Assembly: GCF_010727475.1 (NCBI RefSeq) | Contig: NZ_AP022567.1 | Span: forward strand, 3,596,001-3,660,000 | DNA length: 64,000 nt | Direction of reading: 5' to 3' | Origin: Mycolicibacterium mageritense | GTDB lineage: Bacteria > Actinomycetota > Actinomycetes > Mycobacteriales > Mycobacteriaceae | Shown here: in pieces, positions 8,485 through 18,674 of the stretch | Position numbering within the stretch: the first letter of the stretch is position 1 | Layout of the letters: every line of letters begins with the position of its first letter | Made by a program: the position numbers and the translations under genes | The notes under the pieces: generated by a model | The model's input: only the letters and a program-made list of their open reading frames with translations | Told to the model about the DNA's origin: nothing | Databases searched by the model: none

Positions 8485-9633
8485 CTAGGCGTTCTCGGCG
8501 GCCTTGGCCGCTTCCTGCTGTTTCAAGTTCTCTTCCACCTCGATGTGCCACTTCTCGTTGGCCGCGGTGGTGTCGATCTCCATTTCGAAACGGTCGGTCA
8601 TGTCGGGCGTGATGTCGGCGACGTCGACATAGAACTGCTGATACCAGCGGCGCATCTGGTAGACCGCGCCGTCCTCCTCGACCAGCAACGGGTTGTCGAT
8701 GCGGGTCTTATGCTTCCAGATCTCGACGTCCTGCATGAAGCCCTTGCTCACGCCTTCGGTCATCGCCGCGGCAAGTTTCTCGGTGGTGGCATCGTCCATG
8801 CCCTTGGGCTTTTCGACGATGACGCCCCACTGCAGCACGAAGGAATCCTGGGTCACCGGGTAGTGGCAGTTGATCAGGATCGACTCGGCCTTGTACCCGC
8901 CGTAGTTGTTGTGCAGCCAGTTGATCATGAACGACGGGCCGAAGTACGACGCTTCCGAATCCAGGTGTGCCTCACCGTAAGCCGTACCCATGCCGCCGAT
9001 GTCCGGGCGGCCCACGTTGTGCAGGTACTGCGACGCGATGTGGCCCTCGAACACGTTCTTGAAGTAGGTCGGCAGGCCGTAGTGGATGTAGAAGAAGTGC
9101 GCCATGTCGGTGACGTTGTCGATGATCTCGCGGCAGTTGCTGCCCTCGATCAACAAGGTGTTCCACCGCCAGTCGGTCCAGTCGTCGCTGGCGAACTCCG
9201 GGATCTCGGGGATGCGGACCTCGGGCTGTGGTGGGTTGCCCTCGTGGTCGTGCCACACGAACAGCAGACCGCCGCGCACATCGGTGTGCCAGGCCCGGGT
9301 ACGGGCCAACCTCGGCGTGCGCTTGGCGTAGGGCACCAGCTTGCACTTGCCGTCGCCGCCCCAGCGCCAGTCGTGGAACGGGCATGCCACGGTGTCACCC
9401 TTGATGGTGCCCTGCGACAGGTCGCCGCCCATGTGACGGCAGTAGCCGTCCAGGATCTTCAGCTCGCCCTGCGAATCGGCAAAAATCACCAGCTTGGTGC
9501 CGAACGCCTCGACCGAGTGCGGTTTGCCGTCCAGGAAATCCTTTACCGGGCCCAAGCAATGCCAGCCCCGGGCATACCGATCGGGCAGCGCACCGGTGTC
9601 GATTTCGCGAATGCCGGCTGTGTCCGTAGCCAT
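8485..9633 (-). CDS. kshA: 3-ketosteroid 9-alpha-hydroxylase, oxygenase subunit KshA
   Basis: 382 aa. Rieske non-heme iron oxygenase that hydroxylates C9 of androstadienedione-type 3-ketosteroids and so triggers opening of ring B; it needs the reductase KshB, which is not in this window. The Rieske motif is C65-R-H67 with C84-P-F-H87. The mononuclear iron site lies in NVTDMAHFFYIHYG. Order and length match Rv3526. A KstR operator is centred 33 nt before the ATG. Confidence 0.96.
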   Translation of the reverse strand: MATDTAGIREIDTGALPDRYARGWHCLGPVKDFLDGKPHSVEAFGTKLVIFADSQGELKILDGYCRHMGGDLSQGTIKGDTVACPFHDWRWGGDGKCKLVPYAKRTPRLARTRAWHTDVRGGLLFVWHDHEGNPPQPEVRIPEIPEFASDDWTDWRWNTLLIEGSNCREIIDNVTDMAHFFYIHYGLPTYFKNVFEGHIASQYLHNVGRPDIGGMGTAYGEAHLDSEASYFGPSFMINWLHNNYGGYKAESILINCHYPVTQDSFVLQWGVIVEKPKGMDDATTEKLAAAMTEGVSKGFMQDVEIWKHKTRIDNPLLVEEDGAVYQMRRWYQQFYVDVADITPDMTDRFEMEIDTTAANEKWHIEVEENLKQQEAAKAAENA

Positions 9634-9659
9634 GACGCCTCCAGTCCTTGCTCTCTAAC

Positions 9660-9673
9660 TAGAACACGTTACA
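9660..9673 (-). promoter_or_regulatory. KstR operator of kshA
   Basis: TAGAACACGTTACA fits T-N2-AAC-N2-GTT-N2-A. It is centred 33 nt upstream of the kshA ATG and 61 nt from the end of the lipoprotein gene. Confidence 0.85.
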
Positions 9674-9733
9674 GTTTTTGGCACCGCTCTGGCAATAATC
9701 GCGGCATGACCTGCGACATACCCGTCGTGGTCG

Positions 9734-10384
9734 TCATTCCGGCTGGGTGAACCCGATTCGCAGGGCAATCTCCTGCATTCTCCCGACGGCCGTCACCACC
9801 TGTGGCGAGGTCACGTCCCCCGGCGCACTGTCGAACTCGAGCCGCACGAGCGCGCGGCCCTCGGTGAACATCAGCAGCGTCACGGCTTTCGCGCCGTCGG
9901 GCGATGTGCCGGAGATCACAGTCCCGTCGGTGCCCACCGGAAACGGTTGCGGCGTGCCGCCGGTCACGATGGTGCTCACGGCGCCCGCCGCCTGACGCAG
10001 CGTCGCGGTCGCGGTCGCCGCGTCCGGGTAGATCACGACGGTGTCGGCGATGGCCCTGGTGTCGTCCTGGTTGACGAAAAGGGCACTTGCGCCGGGGATC
10101 CCGTTGGGATCGGTTTTCGACGACTGCGCGGTGTAGGTGTCCGGCGGGATGCTGACATCGCTCGCCCGCAGCAGAAGCCGGTTGTAGTCGGCCTTTTGGG
10201 GAGCTGCCGACGCCGACGTCGACGGTGCGGGAGCGGTCGACGACGACGTCGTGGTCGGCGTCATGCCCCAGCGGGCCGTCGGGGCCACGTCCGATGAACT
10301 GCAGGCGGTGGCGGCGGTCGCAATGACCGTCGCCATACCGAACGTGAACAGGAACTTGCGAGGTGTGGGCGGCGGAAACGACAT
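9734..10384 (-). CDS. Putative lipoprotein, mycobacterial, function unknown
   Basis: 216 aa with a type II signal peptide: basic start, hydrophobic stretch to about residue 24 and the lipobox TAAC-type ending at C28 (ATACSSS). A low-complexity Ser/Thr/Ala/Pro linker (about 40-62) precedes a globular C-terminal domain with VVIYPDAATATATLRQAA and ALVRLEFDS segments, resembling extracytoplasmic sensor or lipoprotein domains of mycobacteria. It sits where M. tuberculosis has Rv3524, a larger membrane protein, and may correspond to its C-terminal part. No KstR box precedes it. Confidence 0.75.
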   Translation of the reverse strand: MSFPPPTPRKFLFTFGMATVIATAATACSSSDVAPTARWGMTPTTTSSSTAPAPSTSASAAPQKADYNRLLLRASDVSIPPDTYTAQSSKTDPNGIPGASALFVNQDDTRAIADTVVIYPDAATATATLRQAAGAVSTIVTGGTPQPFPVGTDGTVISGTSPDGAKAVTLLMFTEGRALVRLEFDSAPGDVTSPQVVTAVGRMQEIALRIGFTQPE

Positions 10385-10446
10385 AGTTACTGTTCACGGT
10401 ACGCGTCGCGGCATGGCGGCCGCCCTGCCTGCGGTATATCTGAACG

Positions 10447-10971
10447 ATGCCGTTGTACTCGTTCGAAGGGCGCGCTCCGCGCATCGACGCGGAAGCGTTC
10501 GTGGCCCCCACCGCGACGTTGATCGGTGACGTCACGGTCGAGGCCGGCGCCTCGGTGTGGTTCAACACGGTCGTGCGCGCCGACTACGCGCCGATCGTGA
10601 TCCGAGAGGGCGCCAACGTGCAGGACGGCTCGGTGCTTCATGCGCCGCCCGGCATCCCCGTCGACATCGGGCCGGGCGCGACGGTCGCCCACATGTGCGT
10701 GATCCACGGCGCGCACGTCGGCGCGGAGGCCTTGATCGCGAACCACGCGACCGTGCTCGACGGTGCGGTGATCGGCCGCCGCAGCTTGATCGCCGCGAAC
10801 TCGCTGGTGGTGGGCGGCACCAAGATCCCTGACGAGGTGCTGGTGGTGGGGTCGCCTGCGAAGGTTCGGGGCCCGATCGCCGGGACCGGGGCCGAACTGT
10901 GGGTCAACTCCAACCCGCTGGCCTACCAGGATCTGGCCCGCCGCTACCTGACCGGCCTGGAAGAGATCTAG
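10447..10971 (+). CDS. Gamma-class carbonic anhydrase-like hexapeptide-repeat protein, Rv3525c homologue
   Basis: 174 aa, a left-handed beta-helix of hexapeptide repeats (IGDVTV, VEAGAS, IGPGAT, VGAEAL, IGRRSL). Predicted zinc ligands are H65 (VLHAPPG) and the H82-x4-H87 pair (HMCVIHG), as in gamma carbonic anhydrases; the conserved Arg is in VVRADYAPI. Length and position match Rv3525c. It is divergent from the lipoprotein gene and has no KstR box. Activity in this subgroup is often low or unproven. Confidence 0.85.
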   Translation: MPLYSFEGRAPRIDAEAFVAPTATLIGDVTVEAGASVWFNTVVRADYAPIVIREGANVQDGSVLHAPPGIPVDIGPGATVAHMCVIHGAHVGAEALIANHATVLDGAVIGRRSLIAANSLVVGGTKIPDEVLVVGSPAKVRGPIAGTGAELWVNSNPLAYQDLARRYLTGLEEI

Positions 10972-10974
10972 CCG

Positions 10975-11388
10975 CTACGCGGGCGTCGACGTCGCCCGCC
11001 CGGCCTCCCAGTACGCCCGCAACGCCACCAACTGACCCGCGTCGTCGGCCCGGTAGGTGAACACTCCCTCGGTGGTGATCCGGTGGCCGCCCATGGTGGT
11101 GACGATGCTGCCGACGTTGGCTTCCTCGTCGCCGCACTGGAACGTGTCGACGAAGTTGAATTCCAGCTTCTCGGTGGGGGCGATCGCCTTGTCCCAGAAC
11201 GCCGCGATGGCTTCCTTGCCGCGATGGCCCTTGCCTTCCGGATCGAGGAACGACGGCCCGATCGGATCCTGCACGATCGCGTCGTCGGCGAACACCGCCA
11301 GCCAGGCATCCTTGTCTCGCGCGGCCACCGCGGCGCGCGACCGCTTGCCTGCCAGGTGGGCGGGGTGTTGCGGATCGGTGATCGCCAT
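10975..11388 (-). CDS. SnoaL-like / NTF2-fold protein (ketosteroid isomerase-like)
   Basis: 137 aa, a cone-shaped NTF2-like fold by motif (AVAARDKDAWLAVFADDAIVQDPIGPS near the N-terminus, VFTYRADDAGQLVALRAYW near the C-terminus). This family includes ketosteroid isomerases and polyketide cyclases. It starts one base after the stop of the flavin oxidoreductase gene, so it is the last gene of the DUF35-ltp4-ltp3 operon. M. tuberculosis is not known to me to have it at this place. A steroid isomerase, hydratase or binding role is plausible but unproven. Confidence 0.8.
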   Translation of the reverse strand: MAITDPQHPAHLAGKRSRAAVAARDKDAWLAVFADDAIVQDPIGPSFLDPEGKGHRGKEAIAAFWDKAIAPTEKLEFNFVDTFQCGDEEANVGSIVTTMGGHRITTEGVFTYRADDAGQLVALRAYWEAGRATSTPA

Positions 11389-11389
11389 G

Positions 11390-12273
11390 TCAGTCCTGCC
11401 AGCCGGAGTGGATGTACGTGTCGGCGAAGCGCTTGAGCGAGTCCTGCTTCTTCCCCAGCGGGGCGTCGAAGCCCAGGCCCTCGAGCAGCCACGGGATGAC
11501 GATGTTGTCGGTGATGCCGGCGTCGGCGAGTTCACGGTGCCCTGCGAGATCGAACTTGTCGATACAGACCGCCTGGAACTCGAAAGGCTCGTCGGCGCGG
11601 CCGTATTCGGCCCGCAGCTTGTTGATCGCCTGAACCGTGTCGGCCAGTTGTGCACAGGTCATCATGGCGCTGGTCCAGCCGTCACCGACCCGGGCCGCGC
11701 GCTTGAGCGCGACCGGGGTGTGCCCACCGACGTAGAACGGCACGGGCTGCGACGGCGCAGGGCTCATCTGCAGACGGTCGAAATCGTAGAACTCGCCGTG
11801 GAACTCGACCATGCCGCCGCCGAGCACCAGCTTGAGCACCTCGATCATCTCATCGACGCGCGCGCCACGCTTGGCGAACGGAACCCCGCACCACTCGAAT
11901 TCCTCCGGCGCCCAGCCGATCCCGACGCCGAACCCGAACCGGTTGTTCGTCAGGTTGGCCACCGAACCGACCTGCCGGGCCAGCAGCAGCGGGTTCCGCG
12001 AGCCGAGCTTCATGACGTTGGTGTAGAACCGCAGCGTCGAGGTCACCGCGCCCATCGAGGCCGCCGCGATCAGCGGATCCACCCACGGGGTCTCGGCATT
12101 CCACATGCGTGACCCGTCCGGCGTGTACGGATAATCCGCGGCCTGCTTCTCCATGTAGAACAGGGAATCCGGCAGCGCGATCGCGTCGAACCCGACTTCC
12201 TCTGCGGTGCGGGCCAATCCGGTCAGGTGTTCGAGCGGGCCCATGGCCACGCTGAGGGTGTACTTCATGCGAG

Positions 12274-12277
<4 letters not shown>
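11390..12277 (-). CDS. LLM-class F420-dependent oxidoreductase in the ltp3/ltp4 operon
   Basis: 295 aa, a luciferase-like TIM barrel with the family features GFDAIALPDS, FGFGVGIGWAPEEFEWCGVPFAKRG-type loop and PFYVGGHTPVALKRAARVGDGW. The family uses F420 or FMN. Its ATG overlaps the ltp3 stop by four bases (ATGA) and its stop is one base before the SnoaL gene, so it is translationally coupled on both sides. It is distinct from the Rv3520c-type gene at 15573. In M. tuberculosis ltp3 is not followed by such a gene, so this is an additional redox step of unknown substrate. Confidence 0.85.
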
Positions 12278-13451
<1,174 letters not shown>

Positions 13452-13452
<1 letters not shown>

Positions 13453-14513
13453 TATTTGCCCTCCAAGACCGCGACCAGATTCTGTTGCAGCGCAGGGCCA
13501 CTCGTGGCATGCGCCAGTACGCGCCCTGCGGAGCCGGTGAAGATGTGTTGTGCCGCGAAGCCGACGCGTTCGAGGCCTGCCGCGAACATCGGGTTGGCGG
13601 CGAGCGCACCACCGGACGGGTTGACCTTCGTGTTCTCTCCCAGCCCGATCGCCTCGGTGAGGATCAGCTGCTGGTGGGTGAACGGCGCGTAGATCTCGGC
13701 CACCTCGATCGAGCTCACGTCGCCGCCGGTGGCGACCTGCGCCGATGCGGCAGTCGACGGTGACGTCGTCAGATCGCGGGCACCCACCACCGGAGTCTCG
13801 ATGCGATGTTCGAAACCGGTGATCCAGGCCGGATTTTCACGTAGTTCGCGGGCCCGGTCGTCGGCGGCGAGCACGATCGCCGCGGCCCCGTCGGTGATCG
13901 GCGCGATGTCGTGGCGGCGCAGCGGATCGGCGAAGAACGGGCGGTCCAGCAGGTCCGCGACGGTACCGGTGACGTCTTCCCTGTCGGTGCGCCCACCGGC
14001 GGCGTAGGAGTCCAGGGCTACCTGGGCCATCTGCTCGGCAGTCCACTTTCCGGCGTCCAGACCGAACCGGGCCTGCAGCCCGGCCATCGACACCGAGTCC
14101 GGCCACAGCGGCGCGACGGTGTAGGGATCGGTCTGCAGCGCCAGCACCCGGCGCAGCACACCGGCGCTGGACTTGCCGAAGCCGTACACCAGCGCGGTGT
14201 CGACCTCGCCGGTGAGGATCTTGATGTAGGCCTCGTACAGTGCCCACGCGGCGTCCATCTCGACGTGCGATTCGTTGATGGGCGGTACGGCGCCGATCGA
14301 ATCGATCGCCGAGATGAACGAAAAGGCTCGGCCGGCAAGGTAATCCGAGGAGCCGGAGCACCAGAATCCGATATCGGTCTGCTGGAGGCCGAGTTCAGCG
14401 TACAACTGGGCGAAACACGGCATCAGCATCTCGACGCCGTTGGTGGTGCCGTCGGTGCGGCGCACATGCGGGGCATGCGCGAAACCGACCACGGCTACAT
14501 CACGAAAAGTCAT
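13452..14513 (-). CDS. ltp4: Thiolase-like lipid-transfer protein Ltp4
   Basis: 353 aa, thiolase fold, matching Rv3522. It has the acidic and glycine loops of the family (SVSMAGLQARFG, VNPSGGALAANPMFAAGLERVGFAAQHIFTG) but no Cys at the nucleophile position (HVEMDAAWALYEA). It probably pairs with Ltp3 and with the DUF35 protein upstream, as Ltp2 pairs with a DUF35 domain in the retro-aldol step of cholesterol breakdown. It starts 12 nt after the DUF35 gene. Confidence 0.9.
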
Positions 14514-14525
14514 GTGCAGTTTCCC

Positions 14526-15515
14526 TTACAGGTGGTGCTTGTAGCTGTCGTAGTCGGCGTCGGGCTCACCCGTCGGCCGGAAATGGGAGATGTTGTCGAT
14601 GCCGAGGCCCCACTCGTCGCGGGGCTTCCACACCGCCTCCACCCGCATGCCCATGCGAACCTCGTCGGCGGGAATCTCGGTGACCAGATGCAGGAACGGG
14701 ATGTCGGCGCCGTCGAGCAGCACGTAGGCCGCCACGTACGGCGGCTTGATGCGCTGGCCCGCGAACGGGATGTTGATGATCGCGAACGTCGTCACGGTGC
14801 CCTTGTCCGGCAGCTCGACGAACTGGTCGAGTTCCTTGCCGGTCGCCGGGTCGGCCTCCTTGGGCGGGAAGTACACCTTGCCTGAATCGCCCGTACGGGC
14901 GCCCAGCAGCTTGCCCTCCTGCAAACCCCGCAGGAACGTGCTCTCGGGGAGCGACGCGGTGTGTTGGATCTCGATGGCCGTCGGGACCACGAGCATGGTG
15001 ATGGGGTCGCGGGCGTCGGTCACGTCGGGCACCGGCTCGGGCGTCTCACCCGGCACGAAGTACGCGATGTCGGTGATGGCGCCGACCGGTTCATCGACCC
15101 AGTGCGCATGGACGCGGGCGCCCGTGCTGAGCGTGCCTTCTGCAGCGTCGACCGCATGCAGCAGCGGGGTGTCGGCGCCGTCGAGCTTGATCAGGGCCCA
15201 CGCGAACGGCCGGTCCAGCGGCTGGCCCTCGAGGGGCTCTGACTGCCAGGTCCACGACACCACGGTTCCGACGCTGGAGACCGGCACCACCTCGGTCAGG
15301 GCCTCGTAGGTGACCGGGTCATACTCGGCGGGTGGCACATGCACACGTCCGTCCGACCCGCGTACGCCGACGATTCGGCGGTCACGAAGGGCGGTGAAGA
15401 ACTGACCGAGCACCGGGCCTACTGAACGGGTGTAGTCAAACGACAGTTTCAGTGGCGCAGAAAGTGGCGGCTCGTGATGATCTATCGAGGCCGGGCGGCT
15501 TTGGCTGGCTGTCAC
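14526..15515 (-). CDS. Tandem DUF35 (OB-fold, rubredoxin-like) acyl-CoA-associated protein, Rv3521 homologue
   Basis: 329 aa with two DUF35 modules: residues about 35-160 (FFTALRDRRIVGVRGSDGRVHVPP) and about 185-325 (FLRGLQEGKLLGARTGDSGKVYFPP). Each carries the ALIKLDGADTPLLH / YVLLDGADIPFLH core. Zinc-binding cysteines of the rubredoxin-like part are missing. DUF35 proteins bind acyl-CoA and serve as partners of thiolase-fold aldolases. It is the first gene of the operon. The start used is GTG 15515; a KstR box ends nine bases before it, so the mRNA is probably leaderless. Confidence 0.85.
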   Translation of the reverse strand: MTASQSRPASIDHHEPPLSAPLKLSFDYTRSVGPVLGQFFTALRDRRIVGVRGSDGRVHVPPAEYDPVTYEALTEVVPVSSVGTVVSWTWQSEPLEGQPLDRPFAWALIKLDGADTPLLHAVDAAEGTLSTGARVHAHWVDEPVGAITDIAYFVPGETPEPVPDVTDARDPITMLVVPTAIEIQHTASLPESTFLRGLQEGKLLGARTGDSGKVYFPPKEADPATGKELDQFVELPDKGTVTTFAIINIPFAGQRIKPPYVAAYVLLDGADIPFLHLVTEIPADEVRMGMRVEAVWKPRDEWGLGIDNISHFRPTGEPDADYDSYKHHL

Positions 15516-15523
15516 ACATCGAG

Positions 15524-15537
15524 TAGAACAGGTTCTA
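15524..15537. promoter_or_regulatory. KstR operator between the DUF35-ltp operon and the Rv3520c-like gene
   Basis: TAGAACAGGTTCTA fits the consensus. Its centre is about 15 nt from the DUF35 GTG (minus strand) and 42 nt from the ATG at 15573 (plus strand). Confidence 0.85.
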
Positions 15538-15572
15538 AGAATCGTGGCAAGAAGCGGTCGAGAGGACAGCTA

Positions 15573-16604
15573 ATGAAGTTGGGACTCCAGCTCGGATATT
15601 GGGGCGCGCAGCCGCCCACCAACCATGCGGAACTGGTGGCCGCCGCCGAAGACGCCGGGTTCGACACCGTCTTCACCGCCGAGGCCTGGGGATCGGATGC
15701 GTTCACGCCGCTGGCCTGGTGGGGACGCGAGACCAGCCGCTTGCGGCTGGGCACGTCGGTGGTGCAACTGTCGGCGCGCACCCCCACCGCGTGCGCCATG
15801 GCATCCCTGACGTTGGACCACCTCTCGGGCGGCAGGCACATCCTCGGGCTCGGGGTGTCCGGCCCGCAGGTCGTCGAGGGCTGGTACGGGCAGCGCTTCC
15901 CCAAGCCGCTTGCCCGCACCCGTGAATACGTCGACATCATCCGCCAGGTCTGGGCGCGCGAGGCGCCGGTGACCAGCGCGGGCCCGCACTATCCGCTGCC
16001 GCTTTCGGGGGAGGGCACGACCGGGCTGGGCAAGCCGCTCAAGCCCATCACGCATCCGCTGCGCGCCGACATCCCGATCATGCTCGGCGCGGAAGGCCCC
16101 AAGAACGTCGCGCTGGCGGCCGAGATCTGTGACGGCTGGCTGCCGATCTTCTACACGCCGCGCATGGCCGACACTTACAACGCCTGGCTCGACGAGGGTT
16201 TCGCGCGCCCGGGCGCGCGCCGGTCGCGCGAGGATTTCGAGATCTGTGCGACGGCCAACATCGTGATCACCGACGACCGGCCCGCGGCGTTCGCGGCCAT
16301 GAAGCCCTACCTCGCGCTCTACATGGGCGGGATGGGCTCGGAGGACACCAACTTCCATGCCGAGGTGTACCGCCGCATGGGTTACGGCGACGTGGTCGAC
16401 GAGGTCACCGAGCTGTTCCGCAGCGACCGCAAGGACGAGGCTGCCAAGGTCATCCCGGACGAGGTGGTCGACGACGCCGCGATCGTCGGCGACAAGGATT
16501 ACGTGCGCGAACAGATCAAGGTCTGGGAGGCCGCGGGCGTCACGACCATGGTGGTGAGTGGTCGTAGTGCGGAGCAGATCCGGGAGCTCGCGACGCTCGT
16601 GTAG
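15573..16604 (+). CDS. LLM-class F420-dependent oxidoreductase, Rv3520c homologue
   Basis: 343 aa, TIM-barrel luciferase-like enzyme (KLGLQLGYWG start, RLRLGTSVVQLSARTP, SGGRHILGLGVSGPQVVEGWYG, IMLGAEGPKNVALAAEICDGWLP). Probable cofactor is F420. Length is close to Rv3520c. It is divergent from the DUF35-ltp operon and shares its KstR operator. The exact sterol intermediate is unknown. The ATG at 15573 is preceded by GAGAGGAC. The gene is followed 18 nt later by a palindromic element. Confidence 0.88.
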   Translation: MKLGLQLGYWGAQPPTNHAELVAAAEDAGFDTVFTAEAWGSDAFTPLAWWGRETSRLRLGTSVVQLSARTPTACAMASLTLDHLSGGRHILGLGVSGPQVVEGWYGQRFPKPLARTREYVDIIRQVWAREAPVTSAGPHYPLPLSGEGTTGLGKPLKPITHPLRADIPIMLGAEGPKNVALAAEICDGWLPIFYTPRMADTYNAWLDEGFARPGARRSREDFEICATANIVITDDRPAAFAAMKPYLALYMGGMGSEDTNFHAEVYRRMGYGDVVDEVTELFRSDRKDEAAKVIPDEVVDDAAIVGDKDYVREQIKVWEAAGVTTMVVSGRSAEQIRELATLV

Positions 16605-16621
16605 GCGGGCCCCTTTCCCGC

Positions 16622-16682
16622 GCGAGCAGACGCGCGGGTACCCGAAAAGCGCGTGATACGGGTACGTCCGCGTCTGCTCGGC
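16622..16682. repeat. Palindromic intergenic element, copy 2
   Basis: Same element as at 7925 and 23509: left arm GCGAGCAGACGCG with CGGGTACCC, right arm GGGTACGTCC with GCGTCTGCTCG. The pairing extends outward through CTTTCCCG / CGGGAAAG (about 16613-16689). It begins 18 nt after the stop at 16604. Here the next gene is on the same strand, and its KstR operator starts 32 nt further on. Confidence 0.85.
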
Positions 16683-16713
16683 GGGAAAGAGTAGACACTT
16701 GTTGCAAAGTGTT

Positions 16714-16727
16714 TAGAACACGTTCTA
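16714..16727 (+). promoter_or_regulatory. KstR operator of the Rv3519-like/cyp142 operon
   Basis: TAGAACACGTTCTA, a perfect palindromic match. It ends 10 nt before the GTG start at 16738, which suggests a leaderless transcript with KstR covering the core promoter. Confidence 0.9.
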
Positions 16728-16737
16728 GATTTGGGAT

Positions 16738-17466
16738 GTGACCGACGCCACCTCCCATCACACGATCGCCGGCACGGTGGTCACCATGCCCGTGCAGATC
16801 CGCAAGGCGGATCAGCACATGGCGATGTTCTCCGTGGACGCCGACGCCGCCCAGCGGATGATCGACTACAGCGGCCTACAGGTCTGCCGGTACCGGCCCG
16901 GCCGTGCGGTGGTCGTCCTGATGCTCATGCGCTACGTCGACGGCGACCTCGGCGAGTATCTGGAGTACGGCACCAACGTCATGGTCAACCCGCCGGGGTC
17001 GACCGCTTCGGGTGTTCGGGCCCTGCGGTCCGCCGGCGCGTTCATCCACCACCTGCCGGTCGACCAGGCGTTCACGCTCGAGGCCGGCAGAAAAATCTGG
17101 GGCTACCCGAAAGTCATGGCGGACTTCACCGTTCGCGAAGGCCGCCAGTTCGGATTCGATGTCAGCATCGAGGGGCAGCTGGTGATCGGCATGGAATTCA
17201 AGCCTGCGGTCCCGGTCCCGTCGGCGTTCACGTCCACGCCGCAGGTGCATCCCACGTACTCGCATCTGGACGGCGTCACGCGTGAAACCGCCGGCGTGAT
17301 GCGGCTTTCCGGCGTGCGCTACCGGCCTGGCGGCGTCCGGCTGTGGCTCGGCGACCACCCGTACGCAAAAGAACTCGCGGCGCTGGGCCTGCCGAAGCGC
17401 GCGCTCGTTTCGAGCTCGGTCGACAACGTGCAGATGACGTTCGGTGACGCCAAGGAGATCTCATGA
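16738..17466 (+). CDS. Acetoacetate decarboxylase-fold protein upstream of cyp142, Rv3519-like
   Basis: 242 aa. The YRPGRAVVVLMLMRYVDGDLGEYLEYG, RKIWGYPKVMADF and RYRPGGVRLWLGDHPYAKELAALGLPKRAL segments suggest the acetoacetate decarboxylase-like (ADC) fold. The Lys in GYPKVMAD is where such enzymes carry the Schiff-base Lys, but real activity is unknown. The stop overlaps the cyp142 ATG by four bases, so the two are coupled. The start GTG is 10 nt after the KstR box. It occupies the place of Rv3519. Confidence 0.8.
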   Translation: MTDATSHHTIAGTVVTMPVQIRKADQHMAMFSVDADAAQRMIDYSGLQVCRYRPGRAVVVLMLMRYVDGDLGEYLEYGTNVMVNPPGSTASGVRALRSAGAFIHHLPVDQAFTLEAGRKIWGYPKVMADFTVREGRQFGFDVSIEGQLVIGMEFKPAVPVPSAFTSTPQVHPTYSHLDGVTRETAGVMRLSGVRYRPGGVRLWLGDHPYAKELAALGLPKRALVSSSVDNVQMTFGDAKEIS

Positions 17467-18674
17467 CCCAAGTCCTGTCCAGCACCAAGCCCGACGTCGA
17501 TCTGGCCGACGGCCGGTTCTACGCCGACGGCAACGCGCGCGATGCGTACCGCTGGATGCGGGCCAACGAGCCGGTGTTCCGGGACCGCAACGGGCTGGCC
17601 GCCGCGGCCAGCCATCAGGCGGTGCTCGACGCCGAGCGCAACCCCGAACTGTTCTCCAGTGCGGGTGGCATCCGGCCCGACCAGCCGGGTATGCCGTACA
17701 TGATCGACATGGACGATCCCGCACATCTGTTGCGGCGCAAGCTCGTCAACTCCGGCTTCACCCGCAAACGCGTCATGGACAAGGTGCCGTCCATCGAGAA
17801 GCTGTGTGACGCCCTCATCGACGCGGTGTGTGAGCGCGGAGAATGCGACTTCGTCCGGGACATCGCGGCGCCGCTGCCGATGGCGGTCATCGGCGACATG
17901 CTCGGTGTGCTGCCCGAAGAACGCGACATGCTGCTGCGGTGGTCCGACGATCTGGTGTGCGGGCTGAGCTCCCACGTCGACGAGACCGTGATCCAGAAGC
18001 TCATGGATACCTTCGCGGCCTACACGGCGTTCACCATGGAAGAGATCAAGCGGCGCCGCGCCGATCCGACTGACGACCTGTTCTCGATCCTGGTCAACGC
18101 CGAGGTCGAGGGCCAGCGCATGACCGATGACGAGATCGTCTTCGAGACGCTGCTGATCCTCATCGGCGGTGACGAGACCACCCGGCACACGCTGTCAGGT
18201 GGTGTGGAACAGCTTCTGCGGCACCGGGATCAGTGGGACAGTCTGGTCGCAGATACAGCGCTGTTGCCCGGTGCGATCGAGGAGATGCTGCGCTGGACCT
18301 CGCCCGTGAAGAACATGTGCCGCATCCTGACCGCCGACACGGAGTTCCACGGCGCGGAGCTCAAAGCCGGCGAGAAGATCATGCTGTTGTTCGAGTCGGC
18401 CAACTTCGACGAAGCCGTGTTCGGTGATCCGGAGAACTTCCGCATCGACCGGAACCCGAACAGTCACATGGCGTTCGGGTTCGGGACGCACTTCTGCCTG
18501 GGCAACCAGCTGGCCCGCCTCGAGCTCAAGCTGATGGTTTCCCGGCTGCTGGCGCGGCTCCCGGACCTGCGATTGGCCGACGGCGCCGAAGTGCCGCTGC
18601 GGCCCGCCAACTTCGTGAGCGGCCCCGAGTCGATGCCGGTGGTGTTCACCCCGACCGCGCCGGCCGGCGCTTAG
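17463..18674 (+). CDS. cyp142: Cytochrome P450 CYP142, cholesterol C26/C27 hydroxylase
   Basis: 403 aa. The heme ligand is Cys345 in FGFGTHFCLGNQLA. The I-helix oxygen-activation motif is GGDETT and the K-helix ExxR is EMLR. CYP142 oxidises the terminal methyl of cholesterol/cholestenone to the acid, which starts side-chain beta-oxidation, in parallel with CYP125. It sits next to the Rv3519-type gene and downstream of a KstR operator, as in M. tuberculosis (Rv3518c). The gene ends tail-to-tail with the nitroreductase with a four-base overlap. Confidence 0.94.
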   Translation: MTQVLSSTKPDVDLADGRFYADGNARDAYRWMRANEPVFRDRNGLAAAASHQAVLDAERNPELFSSAGGIRPDQPGMPYMIDMDDPAHLLRRKLVNSGFTRKRVMDKVPSIEKLCDALIDAVCERGECDFVRDIAAPLPMAVIGDMLGVLPEERDMLLRWSDDLVCGLSSHVDETVIQKLMDTFAAYTAFTMEEIKRRRADPTDDLFSILVNAEVEGQRMTDDEIVFETLLILIGGDETTRHTLSGGVEQLLRHRDQWDSLVADTALLPGAIEEMLRWTSPVKNMCRILTADTEFHGAELKAGEKIMLLFESANFDEAVFGDPENFRIDRNPNSHMAFGFGTHFCLGNQLARLELKLMVSRLLARLPDLRLADGAEVPLRPANFVSGPESMPVVFTPTAPAGA

